Counted from the stretch's first letter, positions 1-7,180 are shown. The stretch: 9,609 nt of DNA from Oscillospiraceae bacterium (GCA_016296045.1 JAEDKB010000043.1:1-9609), one strand, 5' to 3'. A program made the numbers and translations. The notes: a model not told the origin generated them from the sequence alone.

Positions 1-1064
1 AGCTGCTGCCGGTAGAAGAAACCACACCGGATACACCTCTGCGTGTCGGCTGGTCTCCCTTGTATGAGGCGGATCGCCTTGCAAAAGTGCTTGGTATCAA
101 GAAGCTCTGGATCAAGGACGACGGCCAGAATCCCACGGCATCTTTGAAGGATCGTGCTTCTGCCATGGCAGTTGCCAAGGCGCAGGAAGCGGGCGCAAAG
201 GTCATTGCCTGTTCCTCTACCGGCAATGCGGCCTCTTCTCTGGCAGGCAACGCGGCAGCAGCGGGTCTGAAAACCTATATTTTCGTTCCTTCCCGTGCGC
301 CCAAGGGCAAGGTCGCTCAGCTTATGACCTTTGGCGCCAATGTCGTTTCCGTACAGGGCAATTACGAAGAAACCTTTGAGCTGTCGAAAGCTGCCATTGA
401 TAAGTGGGGCTGGTATAACCGCAATGCGGCAATCAACCCGTATCTGTCCGAAGGTAAGAAGACGGTTTCTCTGGAAATTGCCGAGCAGTTGAACTGGGAA
501 ATGCCGGATTATCTGGCAATCTCTGTCGGTGACGGCTGCACGATCGCCGGCGTTTGGAAGGGGCTGAAGGATCTGTATGCCATCGGCTTTATCGACAAGC
601 TGCCGCGTCTGATTTCTGCACAGGCAGAGGGCTGCCATCCCATCAACCGCGCCATTGCGAACAACGAAGAGTGGTATCCGATGGAAGAAAACACGCTGGC
701 AGACTCGATTGCTGTCGGTGTTCCGCGCAATGCCGATAAGGCGCTCAATGCGATCCGTGAATCCAACGGTATCGTTGTCAACGTGACCGATGAAGAGATT
801 ATGGCTGCACAGAAGCTGGTCGGCATGACCTGCGGTGTTTTCGGTGAACCTGCGGGCGTTACCGGAGCAGCCGGTTTGAAGAAGCTCTGCGAGCAGGGCG
901 TGATCGGTGAAAATGATACGGTTGTTTCCGTGATTACCGGCAATGGCCTGAAGGACGTTGCAAATGCAATCAAGGCTTGCGGAGATCCGATGAGCTGCCC
1001 GAACGATATGGATCAGCTTCTGAAGGTCTTTGCAGAAAAGGGTATTCACCCGGAAGAAGCATAA
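1..1064 (+). CDS. thrC: Threonine synthase, 5'-truncated by the window edge
   Basis: A PLP enzyme that converts O-phospho-L-homoserine to L-threonine and phosphate, the last step of threonine synthesis in the cytoplasm. The frame is open from base 3, reading LLPVEETTPDTPLRVGWSPLY, so the true start lies upstream; a TTG at base 60 is internal. About 353 residues are visible. The PLP-binding lysine is in the motif NPTASLKDR (lysine codon 147-149). It is followed by the substrate/cofactor loop SSTGNAASSLAG, the fold-type II motif SVGDGCTIAGVWKG and, near the C-terminus, VITGNGLKD. The family motifs and length favour threonine synthase over threonine dehydratase or cysteine synthase. The gene ends at TAA 1062-1064, 16 bases before a strong terminator, and is convergent with the lipoprotein gene. 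Promoter and operon partners are outside the window. Confidence 0.93.
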   Translation, partial: LLPVEETTPDTPLRVGWSPLYEADRLAKVLGIKKLWIKDDGQNPTASLKDRASAMAVAKAQEAGAKVIACSSTGNAASSLAGNAAAAGLKTYIFVPSRAPKGKVAQLMTFGANVVSVQGNYEETFELSKAAIDKWGWYNRNAAINPYLSEGKKTVSLEIAEQLNWEMPDYLAISVGDGCTIAGVWKGLKDLYAIGFIDKLPRLISAQAEGCHPINRAIANNEEWYPMEENTLADSIAVGVPRNADKALNAIRESNGIVVNVTDEEIMAAQKLVGMTCGVFGEPAGVTGAAGLKKLCEQGVIGENDTVVSVITGNGLKDVANAIKACGDPMSCPNDMDQLLKVFAEKGIHPEEA

Positions 1065-1080
1065 TCAAGATAAAATCATA

Positions 1081-1123
1081 GGAGCTGCTGCGGAATAAAT
1101 AGATTCCGCAGCAGCTCCTTTTT
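1081..1123 (+). terminator. Rho-independent terminator of thrC
   Basis: A perfect 16-bp inverted repeat: GGAGCTGCTGCGGAAT at 1081-1096, a 6-base loop, and its exact complement at 1103-1118, followed by TTTTT at 1119-1123. It lies 16 bases after the thrC stop codon. On the minus strand the same hairpin is followed only by a weak T-rich run (TATGATTTTA), so it may also help end the convergent lipoprotein transcript, but less efficiently. Confidence 0.93.
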
Positions 1124-1137
1124 GTCAGAATATAAAA

Positions 1138-1887
1138 TTATTCCTCGATGGTTTCTTCCGTGGTTTCGGGCGATACGGCTTCGTAATAGGTGAAATCGTC
1201 CAAAATGGAAACATCATCGCCCTCGTAGGGACTGCCGGCAGTCACGACCGCCATAAAATCGCCTGCCTGAACGAATACCATGGTTTTGTGGAGCGTCAAG
1301 CCACTTTCGGAACTGAGAAATTGCAGGCAGGGATGCTCGTCTCTTGCAAGGTAGATCGTGCTGATCTGTGCATCCGCAGCACCGGAATCGATTCCGGACA
1401 GACGGTTGGAGTATTTCTCCAGCATCATCTCGGCAAACTGCTGTTCGCTCAGATTCTCTCCGTATTGATAGCCCATGTGCACAAAGGAGACAACGACCAT
1501 ATCCGTGCCCTCGCTCTCACAGGCAATCATATCATATGTGAAGCCGGTTGCTTTCAGCGCGGTAATGAACCGCTCCTGCGTAGCTTCCTCCTCCTCGCCA
1601 AGCGTAATGCCGCTCAGCTCGGCAAGCTTGGAGCTGCTGTAGAAATACCAGTCGGAAGGAAGCTCAAACTGAAGCTGCAGCAGTTCATTTGTATACAGCG
1701 TATCGGAGCAGAAACCGAGTAGATTGGCAGGAACATTGGCAACAGGAATGCTGGTCTTTTCTTCGACTGCTTCACTGCTTGGGATAACGGATTCTACGGA
1801 AGGATCGACTTCCTCTTTGCTGCCGCAAGCGACAAGTGTGATAAAAAGCGTTAAAATCAGCAGCAGACAGAGCCATTGTTTATACAT
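1138..1887 (-). CDS. Predicted lipoprotein of unknown function
   Basis: A 249-residue protein exported and lipid-anchored to the outer face of the membrane. The signal peptide is MYKQWLCLLLILTLFITLVA, with the lipobox LVAC placing the lipidated cysteine at residue 21. A Ser/Glu/Val-rich linker (about 23-50) follows. A mixed alpha/beta region (about 55-235) has a LPSDWYFY motif early and a VTAGSPYEGDDVSILDDF motif late. This pattern is reminiscent of PsbP/Mog1-like folds in other lipoproteins, but that is a guess. The tail (236-249) is acidic. I start it at ATG 1887 rather than an upstream ATG at 1920, because AGGAG lies 8 bases ahead of 1887 and the signal peptide then begins properly. It overlaps the 3' end of pepT by 8 bases, so its SD is inside pepT and translation is probably coupled. 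No function can be assigned. Confidence 0.85.
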   Translation of the reverse strand: MYKQWLCLLLILTLFITLVACGSKEEVDPSVESVIPSSEAVEEKTSIPVANVPANLLGFCSDTLYTNELLQLQFELPSDWYFYSSSKLAELSGITLGEEEEATQERFITALKATGFTYDMIACESEGTDMVVVSFVHMGYQYGENLSEQQFAEMMLEKYSNRLSGIDSGAADAQISTIYLARDEHPCLQFLSSESGLTLHKTMVFVQAGDFMAVVTAGSPYEGDDVSILDDFTYYEAVSPETTEETIEE

Positions 1888-3109
1888 TTTGATTACTCCT
1901 TCCGGATTGTCCGGCAGCATTTGTCAAAATACATTTCAAAGTGCGGACGGCTGCCTGCATATCCTCAATCGGAACATATTCAAATCTTCCGTGATAGTTT
2001 TCTCCGCCGGTAAACAGATTCGGGCAGGGAAGTCCTCGATAAGAGAGCTGCGCACCGTCTGTGCCGCCGCGAATGGGGACGACCTTCGGCTCTACTCCCG
2101 CGTCGCGCATGGCCTGCATTACGGCCTCTACAATGTGCATATGCGGCTCAATTTTTTCGCGCATATTATAGTAGCTGTCTTTGATTTCAAGAATCACGCG
2201 ATCCTTGCCGTATTTATCATTCAGGAAGGCTGCAATCGCCTCCAGCTCCGCCTTTTTCCGTTCAAATTTTGCCCGATCATGGTCGCGGATGATGTATTTC
2301 AGCACGGAGCATTCCTCGTCTCCCTGCATTTGGCACAGATGGAAAAAGCCTTCGTAGCCTTCGGTGCAGTCGGGACGTTCATGGACGGGCAGCATTGCGT
2401 TGAATTCCATAGCAATCAGCATGGAGTTTACCATGCAGTTTTTGGCGTAGCCTGGATGGACGTTTCTTCCGTGGAATGTCACAACGGCCGAAGCGGCGTT
2501 GAAATTTTCGTATTCCAGTTCGCCGAGCGTGCCGCCGTCCACCGTATAGGCGTAGTCGGCACGGAAGTCTTTCAGGTTAAAACGGTCAGAGCCCCTGCCG
2601 ATTTCTTCGTCAGGCGTAAAGCCGATTCGAATGGTGGCATGCGGCGTTTTTTCGTTGATCAGTTCTTCGGCAGCCGTCAGGATCTCTGCAATCCCGGCCT
2701 TGTCATCCGCTCCGAGCAGTGTGGTGCCGTCTGTAACAATGAGGTGCTTGCCGATGCTTCCGCTCAGACGCGGGAAATCTTTTGGAGAAAGAACATCCGT
2801 ATCATTCAGCGCAATTTCTCCGCCCTCGTATTCGACAATGCGCGGCTTGATATTCTCGCCGGAACAGTCGGGCGAGGTGTCCATATGGGCAATTAAACCG
2901 ATCACGGGAGCATCCTCGGCGCCCGGAACGGTGCCGTAAACATAACCGTCGTCATCCATATAGGCATCCAAAATGCCAATGCTTTTCATTTCTTCTACAA
3001 GAGCCGCACCGAGCAGCTTCTGCTTTTCGGTAGACGGGCAGGTTTCAGAAGCTTCGTCTGACTGCGTATCAAACGATACATATTTTAAAAAACGATCAGA
3101 AACAGTCAT
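1880..3109 (-). CDS. pepT: Peptidase T (tripeptide aminopeptidase, M20 family)
   Basis: A cytoplasmic di-zinc aminopeptidase that removes the N-terminal residue from tripeptides, feeding amino-acid recycling. It has 409 residues, the usual family length (about 408). The full M20 active site is visible: His75 and catalytic Asp77 in GLIAHMDTSP, a bridging metal Asp in LLGADDKAG (135), Glu168 (base) and Glu169 (metal) in TPDEEIGRG, Asp191 in TVDGG, and His373 in NYHGRFE. The lid/dimerisation domain occupies roughly residues 205-315. The start is ATG 3109 (MTVSDRF), with AAGGAG at 3115-3120 five bases upstream. A longer reading from 3136 would translate through the hairpin and the SD and is rejected. 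It lies 54 bases after ackA and overlaps the lipoprotein start, which suggests an ackA-pepT-lipoprotein transcript. Confidence 0.95.
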   Translation of the reverse strand: MTVSDRFLKYVSFDTQSDEASETCPSTEKQKLLGAALVEEMKSIGILDAYMDDDGYVYGTVPGAEDAPVIGLIAHMDTSPDCSGENIKPRIVEYEGGEIALNDTDVLSPKDFPRLSGSIGKHLIVTDGTTLLGADDKAGIAEILTAAEELINEKTPHATIRIGFTPDEEIGRGSDRFNLKDFRADYAYTVDGGTLGELEYENFNAASAVVTFHGRNVHPGYAKNCMVNSMLIAMEFNAMLPVHERPDCTEGYEGFFHLCQMQGDEECSVLKYIIRDHDRAKFERKKAELEAIAAFLNDKYGKDRVILEIKDSYYNMREKIEPHMHIVEAVMQAMRDAGVEPKVVPIRGGTDGAQLSYRGLPCPNLFTGGENYHGRFEYVPIEDMQAAVRTLKCILTNAAGQSGRSNQNV

Positions 3110-3123
3110 AATATCTCCTTTGT

Positions 3124-3156
3124 GAAATTGCCCCACTTTTTTAGTGGGGCAATTTC
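3124..3156 (-). repeat. Hairpin between ackA and pepT, without a U-tract in the gene direction
   Basis: A perfect 14-bp inverted repeat, GAAATTGCCCCACT at 3124-3137 and its complement at 3143-3156, with a 5-base loop. In the direction of ackA and pepT the loop is A-rich. The stem is followed by ACA and then the pepT SD AAGGAG, so there is no run of U needed for classical termination. It begins 7 bases after the ackA stop codon. It could stabilise the 3' end of ackA mRNA, mark a processing site, or partly attenuate pepT. On the plus strand it is followed by GTTTTGATT, a weak terminator signature for antisense transcripts. The structure is certain; the role is inferred. Confidence 0.8.
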
Positions 3157-3163
3157 GTTTTGA

Positions 3164-4369
3164 TTATTTGCAAAGCGCAGCGGTATCCTGCGCGATCATC
3201 AGCTCTTCGTTGGTGGGGATGACCCATACAGTAACCTTGGAATCGTCGGTGGAAATAATGCATTCCTCGCCGCGAGAGGCGTTCTTTTCAGGATCGATTT
3301 TAATGCCGAGGAATTCCAGACCCTCACAGATTTGAGCGCGCATCTTGCCGTCATTTTCGCCGACACCGGCGGTAAAGACCAGGCAATCCAGTCCGCCGAG
3401 GGCAGCGGCATAGGAGCCGATATATTTCTTTACGCCGTAAGCAAACATTTCACGCGCCAGAGCGCAGTTTTCGTTGCCTTCCTTTGCACCGGCTTCCAGA
3501 TCGCGGAAGTCGGAGGACTTGCCGGAAACCGCCATCATGCCGGACTTTTTGTTGAGCATATTCAGACACTCGGAGGGAGTCATGTTGTATTTGTTGCAGA
3601 TGAATTCCACAATGCACGGGTCAATGTCGCCGGAGCGGGTGCCCATGGGAACGCCTGCCAGAGGAGAAAGACCCATGGAGGTATCCTGACATTTGCCGTT
3701 TGCTACGGCGGAGAGGGAAGAACCGTTGCCCAGATGTGCAACGATCAGCTTCAGCTCGCTTGCGTCCTTGCCCATGAGCTCAATGGCGCGCTTGGAAACA
3801 AAGCGGTGCGAGGTGCCGTGGAAGCCGTAGCGGCGGATATGGTCGTTTTCGTAGTATTCCGTAGGAATTGCATAGCGGTATGCCTTCGGAGGCATGGTCA
3901 TGTGGAAAGCGGTATCAAATACGGCAACCTGCTTTTTGCCGGGCATGGCTTTTTCGCAGGCGAGGATACCCTTGAGGTTTGCGGGATTGTGCAGCGGGCC
4001 AAGCGGGATGCATTCTTCAATCGCCTTTTTGCAGGCCTCATCAACAATGCATGATTCGATGAATTTGTCTCCGCCGTGCAGAACGCGGTGACCGACAGCG
4101 TCCACTTCATCCAGAGATTGAACGACGCCGAACTTCTCGTCAACAAGGATCGACAGAACGGATTCGATTGCTTCGGAATGGGAGGGCATGGGAATGTCAC
4201 GGGTTTCTTTCAAAACGGTCTCGCCGTTTTCATCAACTACCTTATGCGTCAGTCTGCCGTCAAGACCGATACGCTCGCAAAGACCCTTTGCGTATACACG
4301 GCCGGAATCCGGATCCATCAACTGATATTTCAGGGAAGAACTGCCTGCGTTGATAACTAAGATTTTCAT
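3164..4369 (-). CDS. ackA: Acetate kinase
   Basis: Interconverts acetate plus ATP and acetyl phosphate plus ADP in the cytoplasm. In fermenting Clostridia it runs mainly toward ATP and acetate. The protein has 401 residues, normal for the family. The ASKHA-fold motifs are all present: phosphate-1 loop VINAGSSSLKYQL with Asn7, Arg95 in GHRVLHGG, His184 in GFHGTSH, adenosine-site motif HLGNGSSLSAV, Arg245 in MGTRSGDIDP, FTAGVGEND, and Glu388 in TNEEL. These match the catalytic Asn/Arg/His/Arg/Glu set known for acetate kinase. The start is ATG 4369, which has AGGAG 9 bases upstream; the ATG at 4378 directly abuts that AGGAG and cannot use it. No pta is in the window, so phosphotransacetylase must be elsewhere. 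Divergent from tmcAL. Confidence 0.97.
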   Translation of the reverse strand: MKILVINAGSSSLKYQLMDPDSGRVYAKGLCERIGLDGRLTHKVVDENGETVLKETRDIPMPSHSEAIESVLSILVDEKFGVVQSLDEVDAVGHRVLHGGDKFIESCIVDEACKKAIEECIPLGPLHNPANLKGILACEKAMPGKKQVAVFDTAFHMTMPPKAYRYAIPTEYYENDHIRRYGFHGTSHRFVSKRAIELMGKDASELKLIVAHLGNGSSLSAVANGKCQDTSMGLSPLAGVPMGTRSGDIDPCIVEFICNKYNMTPSECLNMLNKKSGMMAVSGKSSDFRDLEAGAKEGNENCALAREMFAYGVKKYIGSYAAALGGLDCLVFTAGVGENDGKMRAQICEGLEFLGIKIDPEKNASRGEECIISTDDSKVTVWVIPTNEELMIAQDTAALCK

Positions 4370-4417
4370 GGATTGCATCTCCTAAATAAATTGTATTTCA
4401 TTTTTTTTACTTTCATG

Positions 4418-4437
4418 GTAGTATAAACACATACGAC
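4418..4437. promoter_or_regulatory. Imperfect inverted repeat over the ackA transcription start
   Basis: GTAGTAT at 4418-4424 and ATACGAC at 4431-4437 are inverted copies with one mismatch in seven, separated by 6 bases. The repeat covers the predicted ackA transcription start and lies just upstream of the tmcAL -10. That is where a repressor for both genes would bind. It does not look like a CcpA cre box or a Rex site. The inverted repeat is visible; the operator role is inferred and weak. Confidence 0.35.
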
Positions 4438-4440
4438 ACT

Positions 4441-4469
4441 ATTCTATAATATATTTGTTCCCGTGGCAA
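4441..4469 (-). promoter_or_regulatory. Predicted sigma-A-type promoter of ackA
   Basis: Read on the minus strand: -35 TTGCCA (plus 4464-4469), an exact 17-base spacer, and -10 TAGAAT (plus 4441-4446). Each hexamer matches the consensus at 5 of 6 positions. The predicted transcription start is near 4434, giving a leader of about 65 bases before the ackA ATG. This is the best promoter on that strand in the region. It overlaps the -10 proposed for tmcAL. Confidence 0.7.
4445..4450 (+). promoter_or_regulatory. Candidate -10 element for tmcAL
   Basis: A perfect TATAAT lies on the plus strand 47 bases upstream of the tmcAL start. No good -35 hexamer stands 16-18 bases upstream, and no TGn extension is present, so an activator would be needed or the match is chance in an AT-rich region. 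It shares bases 4445-4446 with the ackA -10 on the other strand. Confidence 0.4.
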
Positions 4470-4497
4470 GAGCAATTTTGGAAAAGGGGGAAAAAAT

Positions 4498-5640
4498 ATG
4501 AAAAATATCGGTGTGATATGTGAATATAACCCATTCCACAACGGCCATGCAAAGCAACTGTCAGCAATCAAGCAAAAAGGGAATGCCGTCTGCCTGATGA
4601 GCGGAAACTATGTCCAGCGCGGAGAACCGGCAGTTTTAGACAAAATGGTTCGGGCAAAAGCCGCCGTGATGTGCGGTGCGGATCTGGTATTAGAGCTTCC
4701 CGTGACCTATGCGCTGCGTTCGGCGGAGGGCTTTGCTTCCGGCGGCGTAGAGGTGCTGAGCAAGCTGGGCGTGATCGATGGGCTTTGTTTCGGAAGTGAG
4801 TCCGGTGCGCTTGATGATATTATGTCAACCGCAAAGCTGCTTCTGACGGAAAAATTCGCGCAAAAGCTTCGCAGCAAGCTTGCAAGCGGGGTATCCTTTC
4901 CGAGTGCAAGACAGAATGCGATAGAAGCGCTGGGCGGCAACGGAGAGCTTTTGGAAAATCCGAATGATATTCTCGCGGTGGAATACTGCAAGGCGATTGT
5001 GCGCCAAAACAGCCCCTTGCAGCCGATGCCTTTACAGCGGCAGGGCAGCTACCATGAGAGCATGGAGCGGGAGAATCCCTCTGCTTCGATGCTGCGCAAA
5101 ATGGACGATTGGAGCGGCTTTGTTCCGCAGGAGGCGATGGAGGTATACGCATCTGCTCCGATTTATTCCGTTTCAGCAGGAGAACGGGCATGGCTTGCGC
5201 GTCTGCGCGCTATGCAGGAGGCGGAATTTGAGAGACTCCCATTTGGCAGTGAGGGTCTTTGGCGAAAGCTGATGCACGCTTGCAGAGAAGAAAACACGCT
5301 GGAGGAAATCATTACCGCGGCGAAGTCAAAGCGATATACCCGCAGCCGATTGATGCGGATGCTTCTTTGCGCCTATTTGGGTATTTCAGAAAAAATGCTT
5401 CAGGAGAACGCGCCGTATATTCGCGTTCTGGCAATGAACGAGACGGGGAGAGAGATTCTGCATAATGCGCGCAGAGGTTCCGATCTGCCGCTGATTCATG
5501 CAGGGGAAGCGGCGCCTGAGCCGGTCTATGGTGAGTTGGAGCGTCGGGCATCAGACCTGTACGGGCTGTTTTGCAGTGGTGAAATCCGGCCTCCGGCATC
5601 ACAGACCAAAGACAGAATGATCCGCCTGATGCACCCATAA
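4498..5640 (+). CDS. tmcAL: tRNA(Met) cytidine acetate ligase (TmcAL)
   Basis: TmcAL (YlbM in Bacillus) uses ATP and free acetate to form N4-acetylcytidine at the wobble position 34 of elongator tRNA-Met, through an acetyl-adenylate. The sequence has the nucleotidyltransferase signature at the N-terminus: GVICEYNPFHNGHAKQL, with HxGH at residues 14-17. It continues with the family motifs CLMSGNYVQRGEPAVLDK, GADLVLELP, FGSES, ENPNDILAVEYCKAI and PSASMLRKM. The C-terminal half (about 240-380) is the less conserved tRNA-binding part. The protein has 380 residues, slightly shorter than Bacillus YlbM. The start is ATG 4498, preceded by AAGGGGG with 7 bases of spacing. The gene is divergent from ackA, an arrangement I recall in other Clostridia. 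No terminator is visible in the 73 bases before the next gene. Confidence 0.92.
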   Translation: MKNIGVICEYNPFHNGHAKQLSAIKQKGNAVCLMSGNYVQRGEPAVLDKMVRAKAAVMCGADLVLELPVTYALRSAEGFASGGVEVLSKLGVIDGLCFGSESGALDDIMSTAKLLLTEKFAQKLRSKLASGVSFPSARQNAIEALGGNGELLENPNDILAVEYCKAIVRQNSPLQPMPLQRQGSYHESMERENPSASMLRKMDDWSGFVPQEAMEVYASAPIYSVSAGERAWLARLRAMQEAEFERLPFGSEGLWRKLMHACREENTLEEIITAAKSKRYTRSRLMRMLLCAYLGISEKMLQENAPYIRVLAMNETGREILHNARRGSDLPLIHAGEAAPEPVYGELERRASDLYGLFCSGEIRPPASQTKDRMIRLMHP

Positions 5641-5652
5641 AACAGTTTATTC

Positions 5653-5681
5653 TTGCTTTTTCTTCGTTTTTCCTGTATAAT
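5653..5681 (+). promoter_or_regulatory. Predicted promoter of the SLH-domain protein gene
   Basis: -35 TTGCTT at 5653-5658, a 17-base spacer, and a perfect -10 TATAAT at 5676-5681. The predicted start of transcription is near 5688, about 26 bases before the TTG start codon. The -35 matches only 3 of 6 consensus bases. Confidence 0.6.
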
Positions 5682-5713
5682 GTAATTGAGATAATTATGA
5701 AAGGATGAAACCA

Positions 5714-7117
5714 TTGAAAAAGAGACTACTCTGCTTTTTCCTGTCGCTGGCGTTGGTGGCGGCAATCATACCGATTCCGTTTTCTGCGGCAGATTCGGTC
5801 GAATCCCATATTCCTGCTTCGACCCTGCAATACCTGATGGAAAAATTTCCGGACGGTAAATATTGGAATCACCCCGACGGAGCAGCAAACAATCCCAACG
5901 GCTATTCCAATAAGCCCTGCACACACCATGAAAACGGTAACTGCACGGCCTATGACGGCCTGTGCGGCTGCAATCTGTTTGATTATGCAATTCAGTGCCA
6001 CGGTTTTGCGCTGAAGCTGGCTTATGAATGCTATGGCTATTCCGCACGAAGCTGGAAGAAGGTTTACAGCATTGACGGCATCAAGGCCGGTTGCGTTGTT
6101 CGCATCAATAACGACAGCCATACGATTTTTATTACGGATGTTTCCGGCGACACGATTACATATGCAGACTGCAATATCGATCACCAGTGCGGTATTCGCT
6201 GGAATGCGAAGATCAGCCGCAGCGAGCTGAAAAGCAAGCTGTATTATATGTATGTTTCTCCGGGTGCCATGCTGCCTGCCAAACCAACGGTCAGCTGCGG
6301 AACTTCCTACCATCAGTATGACACAATTTCCGCCGTGTGGAAGCCGGTCAGCGATATTGATACCTATGTTGTAACGCTTTCCTATAACGGCTCTCAGGTG
6401 CGCAATTTCAATACCGAGAAAACATCGTATGTGTTTGAGGCGCAGGCCGCCGGTAATTATTCCTTAACGGTCGCGGCGAAAAACTCCGCCGGTTCGTCAT
6501 CGACGACGGTGAACATTCAGGTGCAAGCGCATGATTGTGCCAGTAAAAACTACTGGGATGTTCCGAACTATACCGATTGGTCGCATGAAGGCATTGACTA
6601 TGCAATCAGCAACGGCCTGTTTAACGGCACATCGGAGACGACCTTCAGCCCGAATGAAAAAATGACACGAGCCATGATTGCCACGGTTCTGTGGCGAAAT
6701 GCCAGCTCGCCCGGTGCGTCAAGAGACAATCCCTATCAGGATGTGGATAACAATTCATGGTATACGTCCGCGGTCATTTGGGCATACAAAAGCGAAGTGA
6801 TGTCAGGTGTCGGGCAAGGCCTGTTTGCGCCGAATGCGACTTTGACGCGTGAGCAGATCGTTACGGTTCTTTACCGCTATGCGCTCTACAAGGGTGTTAC
6901 CCCGTCCGGCGAAGCCTCGCTGTCCGGATATGCAGACGGCAATAAGGTTTCCGGCTGGGCACAGACGGCAATGCAGTGGGCGATTGCAAACAATATTTTG
7001 CAGGGAAGCGTCGAGAACGGACGAACCTATCTTTATCCGCAGGACGGTGCAACCAGAGCACAGGTCGCAACGATTCTGATGCGATTCTTGGAGAAGTATC
7101 TGAGCGCGGCAGCATGA
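5714..7117 (+). CDS. Secreted SLH-domain protein with a putative papain/NlpC-like cysteine hydrolase domain
   Basis: A 467-residue exported protein, probably held on the cell wall. Signal peptide 1-26 (KKR, hydrophobic core, cleavage near FSAA). Residues about 30-185 resemble papain-like/NlpC-type folds: Cys95 in QCHGFALKL, His136 in DSHTIFITDV, and a polar residue in YADCN (Asp152/Asn154). This would make it a peptidase or amidase, perhaps acting on peptidoglycan or peptides. The segment just before Cys95 is rich in Cys and His (Cys69, His71-72, Cys77, Cys84, Cys86), suggesting disulfides or a metal site. Residues about 189-271 look like an Fn3/Ig-like spacer. Three SLH repeats follow at about 280-330, 339-390 and 403-460, each with a TR(A/E) motif. 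I prefer TTG 5714 as start, because AAAGGA (5700-5705) lies 8 bases before it; the in-frame ATG at 5705 overlaps that SD. Catalysis is inferred only; the domain could be inactive. Confidence 0.8.
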   Translation: MKKRLLCFFLSLALVAAIIPIPFSAADSVESHIPASTLQYLMEKFPDGKYWNHPDGAANNPNGYSNKPCTHHENGNCTAYDGLCGCNLFDYAIQCHGFALKLAYECYGYSARSWKKVYSIDGIKAGCVVRINNDSHTIFITDVSGDTITYADCNIDHQCGIRWNAKISRSELKSKLYYMYVSPGAMLPAKPTVSCGTSYHQYDTISAVWKPVSDIDTYVVTLSYNGSQVRNFNTEKTSYVFEAQAAGNYSLTVAAKNSAGSSSTTVNIQVQAHDCASKNYWDVPNYTDWSHEGIDYAISNGLFNGTSETTFSPNEKMTRAMIATVLWRNASSPGASRDNPYQDVDNNSWYTSAVIWAYKSEVMSGVGQGLFAPNATLTREQIVTVLYRYALYKGVTPSGEASLSGYADGNKVSGWAQTAMQWAIANNILQGSVENGRTYLYPQDGATRAQVATILMRFLEKYLSAAA

Positions 7118-7151
7118 TAGAAAACAATTCGCGAAAAAAAGAAAAAAATAC

Positions 7152-7180
7152 TTGCATTTCAAAATTAAGTGTGATAATAT
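7152..7180 (+). promoter_or_regulatory. Predicted extended -10 promoter of rpmE
   Basis: -35 TTGCAT at 7152-7157, a 17-base spacer, and -10 TAATAT at 7175-7180 preceded by TGa at 7172-7174, an extended -10 feature that can compensate for weak hexamers. Transcription would start near 7187, leaving a leader of about 59 bases before rpmE. An A-rich tract just upstream (7134-7149) could act as an UP-like element. Confidence 0.6.

Noticed and set aside
60..62. TTG as the start of threonine synthase
   Set aside because: The frame is open to base 3 and encodes conserved threonine synthase N-terminal sequence (TPLRVGWSPLY), so the gene is simply cut by the window edge.
1724..2896. A 390-codon open frame on the plus strand opposite pepT and the lipoprotein
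   Set aside because: It lies antisense to a gene with a complete M20 active site, has no SD, and reads as low-quality sequence without a recognisable domain. Codon bias of the opposite gene explains it.
3332..4054. A 240-codon open frame on the plus strand opposite ackA
   Set aside because: It is a shadow of ackA, which has all catalytic residues on the other strand.
4376..4378. ATG 4378 as the ackA start
   Set aside because: It touches the AGGAG with no spacing, whereas ATG 4369 is 9 bases away and gives the conserved MKILVINAGSSS N-terminus.
4381..4497. CcpA cre or Rex site controlling ackA
   Set aside because: ackA is often under CcpA in Bacillus, so I looked, but nothing here fits either consensus well.
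7128..7135. TTCGCGAA palindrome after the SLH gene, considered as a terminator
   Set aside because: It is only 8 bases, has no loop, and is followed by A rather than T on the coding strand. No terminator can be supported after this gene.
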